Source: Streptomyces sp. NBC_01233 (GTDB lineage Bacteria; Actinomycetota; Actinomycetes; Streptomycetales; Streptomycetaceae). Taken from it: DNA of 64,000 bases. The translations under genes and the position numbers were made by a program. The stretch is taken from contig NZ_CP108514.1 of the NCBI RefSeq assembly GCF_035989305.1, positions 4,317,501 through 4,381,500 on the forward strand, written 5' to 3'. Position 1 is the stretch's first letter, and each line of letters starts with the position of its first letter. The notes beneath the pieces are model-generated. The model had not been told where the DNA came from and did no database searches. It was given only the letters and a program-made list of their open reading frames with translations. Of this stretch, positions 27,119-35,650 are shown piece after piece.

Positions 27119-28240
27119 TCAGCGGCGGGACATGTAAAGGCCGAGGGCCCTGTGGAGGAGTCTGTTGAGCGGGAAGTCCCACTCGCCGAGGTATTCGGCG
27201 GCCTGGCCGCCGGTGCCGACCTTGAACCGGAGCAGGCCGAGCAGGTGGTTGGACTGATCCAGGGTGTCGGTGATGCCGCGCAGGTCGTAGACGCTCGCGC
27301 CCAGTCCGTGGGCGTCGGACATCATCCGCCACTGGATGGCGTTGTTCGGCTGGACGTCCCGCTTGCGGCTGGTGGAGGCCCCGTAGGAGTACCAGACGTG
27401 CTCACCAACGGTCAGCATCGTGGCCGCGGCCAGCACCTCGCCCTCGTGATGGGCCAGATACAGCCGCATCCGGTCGGCGTCTTCGGCCCGGAGCGCGGTC
27501 CACATGCGCTGAAAGTAGGCCAGCGGCCTGGGGATGAACCGGTCGCGTTCCGCGGTCTCCTTGTAGATCTCGTAGAAGGCGGGCAGGTCCTCGTAGCCGC
27601 CCTGGACGACCTCGAGGCCGGCCTTCTCGGCCTTCTTGACGTTGCGGCGCCACTGCTGGTTGAACCCGCGCTGAACCTCGTCCAACGACCGTCCCGCAAG
27701 CGGGACCTGGAAGACGTAGCGCGGCTGCCCCGCGCTGAACCCGTCCTCACCACCCACCTCGCCCTGCTGCCACCCCAAGCGGCGCAGCCGGTCGGCGACA
27801 TCGAAGGCCCGCGGCTCGCACGAGCTGGCCTCGACATCACGCAACCGTCCTGCCCGCGGGTCTGCAATGGCGTCCTTGACCGTTCCCGCATCCCAGCGGC
27901 GCACGATCACAGGCGGACCCATCTTCACCGAGAACGCGCCGCGGGTCTTGAGATGCGCCAGCATCGGCTCGAGCCACCGTTCAAGATCCGGGGCGTACCA
28001 GTCGATGACCGGGCCTTCGGGAAGGTAGGCGAGGTACCGCTTGAGCTTCGGCAGCGGCCGGAAGAGCACGAGCGCCGCCCCGACGATCCGGCCGGTCTCA
28101 TCGATCCATCCGAGGCTCTCCGCCCGCCAGTCCGGCTTCACATCCCCCCACGAGGGCACCTGCATGTGACTCGCGGAGGGCCGGCCCTTGATGAAGGCCA
28201 GATGCTCGTCACGGCTGATCGCTCTCAAGCGGAAGGTCAT
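27119..28240 (-). CDS. FemX/FemAB-type aminoacyltransferase (peptidoglycan bridge)
   Basis: 373 residues of the FemABX family, which adds the first amino acid (glycine in Streptomyces) of the interpeptide bridge to lipid II from aminoacyl-tRNA. Visible family segments are PSASHMQVPSWGDVK, YLAYLPEGPVIDW, FNQQWRRNVKKAEKAGLEV, and the C-terminal DLRGITDTLDQSNHLLGL with VGTGGQAAEYLGEWDFPLN. The ATG at 28240 has GAGGAG eight bases upstream. As I recall, the housekeeping Streptomyces femX lies elsewhere, so this may be an acquired paralogue that could change bridge composition or glycopeptide response. It ends 30 bases from the tRNA-Lys remnant. Confidence 0.85.
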   Translation of the reverse strand: MTFRLRAISRDEHLAFIKGRPSASHMQVPSWGDVKPDWRAESLGWIDETGRIVGAALVLFRPLPKLKRYLAYLPEGPVIDWYAPDLERWLEPMLAHLKTRGAFSVKMGPPVIVRRWDAGTVKDAIADPRAGRLRDVEASSCEPRAFDVADRLRRLGWQQGEVGGEDGFSAGQPRYVFQVPLAGRSLDEVQRGFNQQWRRNVKKAEKAGLEVVQGGYEDLPAFYEIYKETAERDRFIPRPLAYFQRMWTALRAEDADRMRLYLAHHEGEVLAAATMLTVGEHVWYSYGASTSRKRDVQPNNAIQWRMMSDAHGLGASVYDLRGITDTLDQSNHLLGLLRFKVGTGGQAAEYLGEWDFPLNRLLHRALGLYMSRR

Positions 28241-28427
28241 GCGAAGTGCTCCTCTGTCCGACGCGCCAGCCTACTTCGCAGACTTCACGCCCCGCCTCGC
28301 CGTGTGCACGCTGTCGTCGCATACGAGCCGGCACGAACCTTCCCGGCAAGATCATCAATCCTGTTCGACCTCAACACCGTTGCGTTAGGGATCTTGAGTC
28401 GTTGGCAACCCCCGCATGAGTAGCAGG

Positions 28428-28492
28428 AACGGGACTCCTGGTAGATCAACTTGTGCTGAAGCAAGGTGATCGTCGAGTCCAGGAGTCCCGTT
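28428..28492 (+). promoter_or_regulatory. Hairpin covering the transposase ribosome binding site and start codon (copy 2)
   Basis: Left arm 28428-28441 and right arm 28479-28492 are perfect 14-bp complements. An inner stem, 28444-28453 with 28462-28471, has one mismatch. AGGAG (28481-28485) and the TTG start (28491) lie in the right arm. It is identical to the structure in copy 1. Confidence 0.65.
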
Positions 28493-29900
28493 GCGGGAGA
28501 AGTCTGTCATCACGCGCACGATCGAGGTCGCTGGGGGTGTGTTCGCGCCGGGGCAGCTGGGTGAGCTGACGCAGACGGTGGACTTCGAACTGGTGGACGC
28601 GGTGCTTGAGGAGACCGGCACGGTCGAGCGGCGACTGCGGCTGCTGCCCTCGCGGGTGGTGGTGTACTTCGTCCTCGCGCTCGCACTGTTCGAGAACTGC
28701 TCCTACCGGGCGGTGTGGGGCAAACTGACCGCCTCGCTGACGAGTCTGGCCCTGGCCGTCCCGGCGGCTTCCTCGCTGTCGCGGGCGAGGCGGCGGATAG
28801 GGGCCGCCCCGCTACGGCGGCTGTTCGAGATCCTGGCCGGGCCCCTCGCTGTCCGCGGGCAGTCGGGCACGTTCTGGCGGGGCCTGCGGTGCGTGGCCGT
28901 CGACGGCACTCTCCTCCATGTCCCGGACGAGAAGACGCTCACCTGGAAGTACCCGAAACGGGCCGGTGACACGCTGGAGTTCGGCTACCCGCTGCTGCGG
29001 CTCGTCGTCCTGGTCGAGTGTGGCACCCGCGCCCTGCTCGCCGCCACCTTCGGACCCGAGAGTGACGGTGAACTCACCTACGCGAACCGCCTGTTGGGCG
29101 CTCTTGACGACACGATGCTCCTGCTGGCCGACGCCGGCTTCGATGCGGTGGAATTCCTCCGTGACATCCAGGGCAGCGGGGCACGATTCCTGATCCGCTC
29201 TTCCGCCCGACGCATCCCCACCCCCGCCGAGCACCTGGCCGACGGCTCCTACCTGGCCCGGATCGGCTACGGCGTCATTCCCGTCCTGATCACCGTCCGC
29301 GTCATCGAGGCCCACCTCACAGTCCGCCTGGACGACGGCACTGTCCGCCACGAGCAGTGGCGCCTGCTCACCAGCCTCCTCGACCCCGTCCGCTACCCCG
29401 CCGATGAAGTGGCCGAGCTCTATCACCGCAGGTGGCAGGTGGAAACCACCTACTTCTCGATCAAGGCGACCATCCTGGAGGGCCGCGTCCTGCGCTCGCG
29501 CACCCAGCCCGGCCTCGACCAGGAGGTCTACGCCCTGCTCACGACCTACCAGGCCCTCCTCCGCGCCGCCGCCGACGGCATCGAGACCCGCCCCGACCTC
29601 ACCATGAGCCGGATCAGCTTCACCGTCCTGATCCGCACCGCCGGTGACACCGTCATCAGCGCGACCGGAATCCTGCCCCCACTCGGCCCTGTCGACCGAG
29701 TCGGCGTGATCGGTCAGGCCGTCCTCGAAGCCCCGCTGCCGTCCCAACACAGGCAACGCATCAAAGCCCGCACCCGCAAGAACCCCACCAGCAAGTACGG
29801 CCCGAACGCCGGACAACAGCCCGTGACCAGCCAGAACTACAGCATCCAGACCACTATCACGTTCTTCGAGCACGGCCTCAACAGCCGCTCACGGCGCTAA
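28491..29900 (+). CDS. IS4-family DDE transposase (copy 2)
   Basis: 469 residues, with no difference from copy 1 that I can see. The catalytic positions are D in CVAVDGTLL, D in LLADAGFDAV and E in YHRRWQVETTYFSIK. It has a TTG start. Two intact identical copies imply recent activity in this genome. Confidence 0.93.
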   Translation: MREKSVITRTIEVAGGVFAPGQLGELTQTVDFELVDAVLEETGTVERRLRLLPSRVVVYFVLALALFENCSYRAVWGKLTASLTSLALAVPAASSLSRARRRIGAAPLRRLFEILAGPLAVRGQSGTFWRGLRCVAVDGTLLHVPDEKTLTWKYPKRAGDTLEFGYPLLRLVVLVECGTRALLAATFGPESDGELTYANRLLGALDDTMLLLADAGFDAVEFLRDIQGSGARFLIRSSARRIPTPAEHLADGSYLARIGYGVIPVLITVRVIEAHLTVRLDDGTVRHEQWRLLTSLLDPVRYPADEVAELYHRRWQVETTYFSIKATILEGRVLRSRTQPGLDQEVYALLTTYQALLRAAADGIETRPDLTMSRISFTVLIRTAGDTVISATGILPPLGPVDRVGVIGQAVLEAPLPSQHRQRIKARTRKNPTSKYGPNAGQQPVTSQNYSIQTTITFFEHGLNSRSRR

Positions 29901-30095
29901 AGCAACGGTGTTGTGTTCGACCTGAACGGCGCGAACCCCGCCTCAGCTGGGGCGTCAGTACATCCAGACCAACGCCGACCAGGAAATGGGGAGCGACCGT
30001 CTCCCGGTGTCAGAAGCGCAGGTGAACCCGCACTAACGGGAGACGGCCGCCGTTCACGGGGCGTGGCCGCGTAGGGCCCGCGCCGTGCGCGCCGC

Positions 30096-30431
30096 CTAGC
30101 TGTGGCGTGAGGCGCGCAGGTCGGCCAGCAGTTCGGCCTGACCTTCCAGGACGCCTGAGAGGATGCCGCGGGCGACCCGCAACAGTTCGGCGATCTGGGG
30201 GTGGGTGAGCTTGTAGTACACGTTGGAGCCTTCGCGGCGGGTGACGACCAGGTTGGCCTTGCGCAAGACGGCCAGCTGCTGGGAGAGGCTTGCGGCCTCC
30301 ACTCCGACCTCGGGCAGCATCTCGGCGACCGCGTGTTCGCGCTCGGCCAGGAGTTCCAGGACGCGGATGCGGACCGGATGCCCGAGCGTTTTGAAGAACT
30401 CCGCCTTGAGCTGGTACAGCGGTGTGCTCAC
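30096..30431 (-). CDS. ArsR-family regulator 1, cysteine-free
   Basis: About 111 residues. The winged helix is clear (FFKTLGHPVRIRVLELLAE, AASLSQQLAVLRKANLVVTR, GSNVYYKLTHPQIAELL). It has no cysteine, so it is unlikely to sense a thiol-bound metal as classic ArsR does. The GTG at 30431 follows AGGGG and aligns the N-terminus with the paralogue at 33906 (TPLYQLKAEFF against VPLYQAKAEFF); an ATG at 30467 is the alternative. A TTGCA-N6-TGCAA operator lies about 100 bases upstream, suggesting autoregulation. Confidence 0.88.
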   Translation of the reverse strand: MSTPLYQLKAEFFKTLGHPVRIRVLELLAEREHAVAEMLPEVGVEAASLSQQLAVLRKANLVVTRREGSNVYYKLTHPQIAELLRVARGILSGVLEGQAELLADLRASRHS

Positions 30432-30528
30432 CTGAGTACCCCTGCCTTGACTGCCCATCTCATCCACCCGGAACCATTCGCCGAAGGGGCATCCTTGCGC
30501 CTCTCTTCACACCTTGTGACCTCCACAA

Positions 30529-30544
30529 TTGCAGATCCCTGCAA
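30529..30544. promoter_or_regulatory. ArsR-type operator 1 (TTGCA-N6-TGCAA)
   Basis: TTGCAGATCCCTGCAA lies upstream of arsR 1. The arms are perfect 5-bp inverted repeats. The same spacing and arms recur at 34345 and 35381, all next to genes of this block. Confidence 0.75.
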
Positions 30545-30629
30545 CTCCTGAGACCCGGCGGCCCGTCTTTGTGACGTTCGGAACGCACGGGGCGGGCCGA
30601 ACGCCCCCGGCCGTAACCGGCCCAGTGGG

Positions 30630-30851
30630 TCACGCCTTCTTCAGGAACTCGGTCCTCAGGACCAGCCCCTTGACCTTCTTCGTGTTGCACTCGACCTCGT
30701 CCGTCTTGGAGGTGAGACGGATGTTCTTGACCAGGGTTCCGCGCTTGAGGGTCTCGGAGGTCCCCTTGACCTTGAGGTCCTTGATCAGGGTGACCGAGTC
30801 TCCGTCGGCGAGCTGGGTGCCGTTGGAGTCCTTGACGATGATGTCGCTCAT
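30630..30851 (-). CDS. Small PhnA/YjdM C-terminal-type protein
   Basis: 73 residues resembling the C-terminal PhnA domain: IIVKDSNGTQLADGDSVTLI, then KDLKVKG, GTLVKNIRL, and KGLVLRTEFLKK. The full-length relatives have an N-terminal zinc ribbon that is absent here. The biochemical role is not established; the family name comes from an early misassociation with phosphonate use. It is the last gene of the minus-strand series that begins with arsR 2. Confidence 0.8.
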   Translation of the reverse strand: MSDIIVKDSNGTQLADGDSVTLIKDLKVKGTSETLKRGTLVKNIRLTSKTDEVECNTKKVKGLVLRTEFLKKA

Positions 30852-30904
30852 GGTGCCGGTGTCCTTGCCGTTCTCGTAGATCGTGCTGCTGCTGGTGTGG
30901 AGAT

Positions 30905-31315
30905 TCAGGTGAGGGCGGGAGCCGTGGGGTGTCGCGGGTCGGGCCAGTCGTCGGTGCTCCACTGCCGGATCTCGTCCTGTGCACCGTGCGCGGCGAGCGC
31001 GGCGGCGAGGTCGCAGTGGACGGTGACGGTCGGGCAGGTGGCGTCCGGGACGAGGGAGCCGTCCGCGGGGATCGCGGCGAGCTCCAGGCTCCGGCCGTGG
31101 CCGGCGAGGCGGCGGGCGGCCTGGGCGACGGCGATCTGTCCGCCTGCCGACCAGCCCAGCAGACCGGTCAGATCGAGGATGACCGGGCCAGTGCCCCGGG
31201 CGAGCGCCCACCCGATGGCGCCGGTGAACCGGTCCACGGCGTCCGCGCCGAGATACCCGGCCAGGGACAGCACGCCCAGGTCCTCGCGGGTCGTGTACCG
31301 CCATTCGATCGTCAT
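30905..31315 (-). CDS. STAS-domain anti-anti-sigma-like protein
   Basis: 136 residues. The STAS fold is suggested by LGVLSLAGYLGADAVDRFTG and GPVILDLTGLLGWSAGG. The Ser in LLGWSAGG is at the site phosphorylated in SpoIIAA/RsbV proteins. The next gene upstream is an HATPase kinase-like protein, its natural partner. The ATG at 31315 follows GAGGA by seven bases. Confidence 0.82.
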   Translation of the reverse strand: MTIEWRYTTREDLGVLSLAGYLGADAVDRFTGAIGWALARGTGPVILDLTGLLGWSAGGQIAVAQAARRLAGHGRSLELAAIPADGSLVPDATCPTVTVHCDLAAALAAHGAQDEIRQWSTDDWPDPRHPTAPALT

Positions 31316-31337
31316 CGTCCGTTCCTCGGTTCGCTCG

Positions 31338-31763
31338 TCACAGGGGGAGGGTGATCCAGATGGCCTTGCCGCGCCCATCCGCGTCCGGCCTCACAGCGGC
31401 GGTGCCGCCCAGCTCCATCGCCAGTTCGACCACCATGGCCAGGCCGCTGCCCGGGGCAGTGGCGAGCGCACCGAACAGGGCCGGCTGGTAGGGGTGGCGG
31501 TCGTGTACGGCGAACGCGAAGGCACCGGGCCCGTGCGCATAGGTGACCGTGATCGTCGGCGAGGACGCGGCGGCATGGCGGACGGCGTTGGTGACCAACT
31601 CGGCCAGGATCAGCAGCGCCGGGCCCGCGCTCGGATGCCGAAGGCCGACCCCACACTCCACCAGGACCAGCTCGGTGGTCTCGCGGGCGATACGGACGGC
31701 CGAGCCCGCGGCCGGTACGTCCAACACATGCCGGTAGGGCATCGTCTCGGCCCGGACACTCAC
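31338..31763 (-). CDS. HATPase / RsbW-like anti-sigma kinase 1
   Basis: 141 residues of the GHKL fold found in RsbW and SpoIIAB. The N-box ILAELVTNAVRHA and the G-boxes around PGSGLAMVVELA and GKAIWITLPL are visible. It could bind a sigma factor and phosphorylate the adjacent STAS protein. The start overlaps the end of the upstream flavin-barrel gene by four bases, so the two are translationally coupled. Confidence 0.87.
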   Translation of the reverse strand: MSVRAETMPYRHVLDVPAAGSAVRIARETTELVLVECGVGLRHPSAGPALLILAELVTNAVRHAAASSPTITVTYAHGPGAFAFAVHDRHPYQPALFGALATAPGSGLAMVVELAMELGGTAAVRPDADGRGKAIWITLPL

Positions 31764-32182
31764 CGGCCCGCCCCCGTCACGGTGCGGGCAAGGCGGAACC
31801 CGGACACCTGCTGCGGGTGCAGGCGCAGCAGGGTGTCGTGCGGGCCGTGGGCCCAGCCGGGCAGGGTGCGCCGGTAGTGGGCTGCCTCGTCGGGGTTGGT
31901 GATGACCTCCGCCGGGCCGTGGGCGCTGACGGTCCAGCCGGTGCCGGCCGGGGTGCGGATCTCATCGACCTGGTAGGTCAACAAGGCACGGCCGGGAATG
32001 GTGGCGGCCTGTACGGGGGCCCGGACGACCAGGCGGCCGTACTCCATCACGTGCGCGGCGGGGCGGACTACGGCCAGCTCGCGCTGGACGTAGACGAGGC
32101 GCCCTTGGGCGGAGCCTTCGAGGAGCCACAGGGCCTCGGTTCCGGAGACCTCGATCATGCGGCGGTCGGCGGGAGATGTCAT
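31760..32182 (-). CDS. Pyridoxamine 5'-phosphate oxidase-like split-barrel flavoprotein
   Basis: 140 residues resembling the PPOX/FMN- or F420-binding split barrel family (EALWLLEGSAQGRLVYV, VRAPVQAATIPGRALLTYQVDEI, GWTVSAHGPAEVI). Streptomyces have many such proteins near stress genes. The cofactor cannot be decided from the sequence. It overlaps the SulP gene upstream and the HATPase gene downstream by four bases each. Confidence 0.82.
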   Translation of the reverse strand: MTSPADRRMIEVSGTEALWLLEGSAQGRLVYVQRELAVVRPAAHVMEYGRLVVRAPVQAATIPGRALLTYQVDEIRTPAGTGWTVSAHGPAEVITNPDEAAHYRRTLPGWAHGPHDTLLRLHPQQVSGFRLARTVTGAGR

Positions 32183-33909
32183 CGTGTGGCCTTCCGGGTG
32201 CGGTGCGGTCGGTGCCTCCCGGGCAGCAGCCCTGCCTGCTCCAGGTGTTTGCGGGCCCCGGCGATCGCCTCCGGGGTGGTGGTGTACTCGCGTCCCTCGT
32301 GCCGGAGCAGGTCCAGGGCACCCACCGCGTCCAGGGCCTGGCGCTGCCCGGGCCGGATACCGGACGCCATGACGGCGATGCCCCGCCTGTTCAGCTTCTC
32401 CACGGCGTCTTTGAGGACGAGGGCACCGGTGGCGTCCATCGCCGTGATCCTCGACATGCGCAGGATCACCACCTTCACGTCGGCGACCTCGGACAGCTCC
32501 AGGAGGAAGCGGTGCGCGCCGGCGAAGAAGACCGGGCCGTCGATGCGGTACGCGACGATGTGCTCGGCCAGCAGCGCGTGCTCCTCATCGCTGTGCTCAC
32601 CGGGCAGGTCCGGGCGGAAATCGACCTGATCCATCCGTGCCTGGCTCGCGACCGCTTTCAGGGCAAGGGCTCCGGCGACGACGAGGCCGATGACGACGGC
32701 GTAGACGAGGTCGAGGACCAGAGTGGCGGCGGCGGTCAGGACCAGCACGACCGCGTCCGAGCGGGTCGCCTTCGCCATCGCCCGCAGCGAGCCGACCTCC
32801 ACCATCCGGATCGCCGTCGCCAACAGAACACCGGCCAAGGCAGCGAGGGGGATCTTCGAGACGAGGGGCGCGGCGGCGAACACGACCACCGCGAGCACCG
32901 CGGCGTGCGTGAGCGCAGCCAGGCGGGAGGAGGCGCCGGTTCGGACGTTCACCGCCGTACGGGCGATCGCGGCGGTGGCCGGGACGCCGCCGAACAGAGG
33001 GGCGGCCAGGTTGGCGATGCCCTGCCCGAACAGTTCCTTGTCCGGATCGTGCTTCTGCCCCACCGTCATCCCGTCCGCCACGGTGGCCGACAGCAGCGAC
33101 TCCAGCGCGGCGAGCGCCGCGACCGCAACCGCCGGGGCCAGCAGCGAGCCGAACGCCGACGCGTCCAGGAAGGCGAGGGAAGGCGCGGGAAGCCCGGAAG
33201 GCAGGTCACCGATCGGGGCCGCCGCCTCGAGATGGAAGAGCTGACCGATCACGGTCGCGGCGATCACCGCGACGATCGAGAACGGAATCGCCGGCTTCCA
33301 CCGAGCCCCGACCAGCATCACCGCGGCGACACCCACCGAGAGGCCGATCGCCGTCCAGTTCGGGAAGGCCACGAACTCCACGAGCGTATGCCAGGCAACG
33401 ATCAGGACCTTCTCGCCCTCGGGCTTGTCGACCCCAAGCGCGTTGGGTATCTGCTGGAGGCCGATCACGCACGCGATACCGAGGGTGAAGCCCTCCACCA
33501 CCGGCGCTGGCACGTACCGCATGTACTGCCCGGCCCGCAGCAGGGCGAGGCCGATCAGCAGAACCCCCGCCATCAGCCCCACCGTAAGGACGCCGCCGGG
33601 CCCGTACTGGGCGACGATCGGCACCAGGACCACCGTCATCGCACCCGTCGGACCGGACACCTGAAGGTTCGACCCGCCGAACACGGCCGCAAGGGCACCC
33701 GCCACAACCGCGGTGGCGAGGCCCGCCTCGGCACCCAGCCCGGAGGAGACGCCGAACCCGAGCGCCAGCGGCAGAGCCACGATCGCGACGGTCAGACCGG
33801 CCAGCAGGTCCCGGCGGGGGTTGCGGCCCATGACCGCGAAGTCGGCCCGGGCCGGCAGCAAGGGGCGGATCCGGCCGAGTACGGGCGCCAGGAAGGTGTT
33901 CACGGTCAC
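32179..33909 (-). CDS. SulP-family anion transporter with C-terminal STAS domain
   Basis: 576 residues. About 11-12 membrane segments span roughly 30-420, including the SulP signature LQVSGPTGAMTVVLVPIV, and a cytoplasmic STAS domain lies at about 440-550. SulP proteins move sulfate, bicarbonate or other anions with Na+ or H+. The nearby carbonic anhydrase makes bicarbonate a reasonable candidate substrate, by analogy with BicA and SulP-CA fusions, but sulfate cannot be excluded. It overlaps the upstream arsR 2 and downstream PPOX genes by four bases each. Confidence 0.92.
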   Translation of the reverse strand: MTVNTFLAPVLGRIRPLLPARADFAVMGRNPRRDLLAGLTVAIVALPLALGFGVSSGLGAEAGLATAVVAGALAAVFGGSNLQVSGPTGAMTVVLVPIVAQYGPGGVLTVGLMAGVLLIGLALLRAGQYMRYVPAPVVEGFTLGIACVIGLQQIPNALGVDKPEGEKVLIVAWHTLVEFVAFPNWTAIGLSVGVAAVMLVGARWKPAIPFSIVAVIAATVIGQLFHLEAAAPIGDLPSGLPAPSLAFLDASAFGSLLAPAVAVAALAALESLLSATVADGMTVGQKHDPDKELFGQGIANLAAPLFGGVPATAAIARTAVNVRTGASSRLAALTHAAVLAVVVFAAAPLVSKIPLAALAGVLLATAIRMVEVGSLRAMAKATRSDAVVLVLTAAATLVLDLVYAVVIGLVVAGALALKAVASQARMDQVDFRPDLPGEHSDEEHALLAEHIVAYRIDGPVFFAGAHRFLLELSEVADVKVVILRMSRITAMDATGALVLKDAVEKLNRRGIAVMASGIRPGQRQALDAVGALDLLRHEGREYTTTPEAIAGARKHLEQAGLLPGRHRPHRTRKATR

Positions 33910-34247
33910 GGCGCCGGGACCTCGGACTCGCGCAGTTCCTCAAGGAGCTCGCTCTGCCCGGTCAGCACCTCGTTCAGGATCCGCCGCGCCGCCCGCATCA
34001 GCTGTGCGACGTCACCGCCAGCCAGCTCGTACACCACGGTCGAGCCGTCACGCACCGAGGTGACGATCCCCGAGCGGCGCAGCACCGCGAGCTGCTGGGA
34101 CAAGGCGGAAGGCTCGACCTCGATCGCGGCCAGCAGGTCCCGCACCGGCATCGGACCGTCCTGCAACAGCTCCAGAACCCGTATCCGCACCGGGTGCCCG
34201 AGCATCCGGAAGAACTCGGCCTTGGCCTGATACAGCGGAACCGGCAC
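33906..34247 (-). CDS. ArsR-family regulator 2, cysteine-free, first gene of the SulP operon
   Basis: 113 residues, closely similar to the regulator at 30096 (shared AEFF-x-x-LGHPVRIRVLELL and ALSQQLAVLR). It has no cysteine. The GTG at 34247 follows GAAGGG. It is followed by sulP with a four-base overlap, so its level is tied to the operon. A perfect 8-bp-arm inverted repeat around TTGCA-N6-TGCAA lies about 100 bases upstream. Confidence 0.9.
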   Translation of the reverse strand: MPVPLYQAKAEFFRMLGHPVRIRVLELLQDGPMPVRDLLAAIEVEPSALSQQLAVLRRSGIVTSVRDGSTVVYELAGGDVAQLMRAARRILNEVLTGQSELLEELRESEVPAP

Positions 34248-34344
34248 GATCGCGCACCCTTCTCATCGCCCCGGGCGCCGGGGCGAACGGCTGGTGCTGT
34301 GCCTGCGGCTACCTACGGACACAGCCCTCACAGCATCTATGAAA

Positions 34345-34360
34345 TTGCAGACTTTTGCAA
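34345..34360. promoter_or_regulatory. ArsR-type operator 2 (strongest copy)
   Basis: TTGCAGACTTTTGCAA, extended to 8-bp arms (AAATTGCA at 34342-34349 and TGCAATTT at 34356-34363). It lies in the 420-base gap between arsR 2 (minus strand) and the carbonic anhydrase gene (plus strand), so it may control both directions. The rest of the gap holds a hairpin at 34412 and no gene. Confidence 0.8.
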
Positions 34361-34411
34361 TTTGTGGATTCTGCGACCGTTCTCCGATCGCGGACTGTAG
34401 CGTCAGAACGT

Positions 34412-34443
34412 GGGCCCCGCCGCATCCCCCGTCGGCGGGGCCC
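34412..34443. terminator. GC-rich hairpin between operator 2 and the carbonic anhydrase gene
   Basis: GGGCCCCGCCG pairs with its complement at 34433-34443 (11 bp). It could end transcripts that leave operator 2 on the plus strand, so the carbonic anhydrase may need its own promoter. Confidence 0.5.
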
Positions 34444-34667
34444 CCTTCGTGTCGACCGAAGACTGCTCCCGCCGCGGATGCCGGCACGATCGACCCCATC
34501 GGCCGATCACCCCGTGAAGCCGCGCCTTCCCGTGGTGCGCCGTCCACGGGTACGTCCGACTGTTGCTCAAGACTTCCCCAAGGCCGCGCCGCGCCTGAAG
34601 CGGCATGCGCCACCCCGCGCCGGGATGCGCCTGGTCTGTCCCCGCATGACCGTCGATACCGAACGTC

Positions 34668-35338
34668 ATGGCCCCCCTGGGGCGGCGCCGGTTCATCCGG
34701 GCCGCGCTGACCGGAGCGGCGGCCTTGGGCGTCGGGCCGGCAGCCGGTTCCCCCACGGCCACACCCGAGTCCGCCCTGCGGGAACCGGCGGCGGGGAATC
34801 GGCGCTGGCGGACGTCCCGCGAGCGCCATCCCGACCAGACGCCGGCCATGCGGCAGACCTTGGTCTCCGGCCGGCATCCCTTCGCCGTCGTCCTGGGCTG
34901 CGTCGATTCCCGCGTTCCCCCGGAACTGGTCTTCGATCAGGGCCCGGGTGATCTGCTGACGGTGCGCTCAGCGGGCGCGGTCCCGGACGAGGCGGTGCTC
35001 GCGAGCATCGCCTACGGGGTCCTGGAGTTGGGCATCCCGCTGGTCGTGGTCCTGGGGCACCAGTCGTGCGGGGCCGTTGCCGCCGTCGTCCATGCCGGCG
35101 AGGGCGGCGCGCAGCTGCCCGGTCACATGCAGTACCTGGCCGATCAGATCCGCCCGGCGACCGACCGCACGCTGAAGGGGTGGCGCGCGTGGACGCGGCA
35201 ATCACCGCGAACGTGCGGCCGGTGCGGTCGCGGCCGGCCGCGGAACCCGACCCGGCCACCAGGGTCAGGCACACGGAACTCGCTGTCATCGGAGCCCGGT
35301 ACGAGCTCACCGGTCAACAAGTGCACCCAATCCACTGA
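34668..35338 (+). pseudogene. Tat-exported beta-carbonic anhydrase, frameshifted near the C-terminus
   Basis: The N-terminus has a twin-arginine signal (RRRFIRAALTGAAALG). The beta-CA zinc and active-site motifs are present: LGCVDSRVPPE (Cys, Asp, Arg) and GHQSCGAVAAVV (His, Cys). After TLKG at about 35176 the open frame turns to nonsense. The expected C-terminus (DAAITANVRPV ... ELAVIGARYELTGQQV) continues in another frame to a stop at 35336-35338. One missing base in the G-run 35177-35180 explains this. Without the shift the enzyme would be about 223 residues and act outside the membrane converting CO2 and bicarbonate. A sequencing error is possible. Confidence 0.7.
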
Positions 35339-35380
35339 TGGCCCACTGCACGGCCTCCGGCAAGCCCCCAGGAGCTAAAC

Positions 35381-35396
35381 TTGCAGAGTTATGCAA
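35381..35396. promoter_or_regulatory. ArsR-type operator 3 (TTGCA-N6-TGCAA)
   Basis: TTGCAGAGTTATGCAA is followed by TTT. It lies just upstream of a plus-strand operon of four small genes. Confidence 0.75.
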
Positions 35397-35433
35397 TTTA
35401 CTAGTTCTGTATTCTTTGGACGGGGGTTGCGGT

Positions 35434-35622
35434 GTGGCCGGATTCGCGGAAGCGGCGCTGGAACGGGTCCGGGTGGCGCGGGCTCGTCTTGCGGCTGCGC
35501 GGGAGGCTGACGATGCCGTCGAGGAGGCGCAGGCCGCCGACGAGCTGGAGGACGCGCTTCGGGTGGCCCGCGATCACGGCGTGGCCACCAACGACGACGG
35601 GAACGGCCGGTGCGCCGAATGA
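35434..35622 (+). CDS. Small helical, coiled-coil-like protein
   Basis: 62 residues, rich in Ala, Glu and Arg (LERVRVARARLAAAREADDAVEEAQ), predicted to be one long helix or helical hairpin. I recognise similar short conserved proteins in Streptomyces but no function. The GTG at 35434 is preceded by GGGGG. It is the first gene after operator 3. Confidence 0.6.
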   Translation: MAGFAEAALERVRVARARLAAAREADDAVEEAQAADELEDALRVARDHGVATNDDGNGRCAE

Positions 35623-35650
35623 CGGCGCCCTCTCGGCCGGGTGCACGGTA

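Larger units (their letters stand above)
28372..29913 (+). mobile_element. IS4-type insertion sequence, copy 2 (1542 bp)
   Basis: Same length, ends and encoded protein as copy 1 (6111-7652), but inverted. It is flanked by its own 10-bp target duplication TGTTCGACCT (28362-28371 and 29914-29923), different from that of copy 1. It inserted in the non-coding stretch upstream of the FemX-like gene. No gene is clearly broken, although a short open frame on the right side (ending before 30040) could be a gene tail. Confidence 0.95.
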
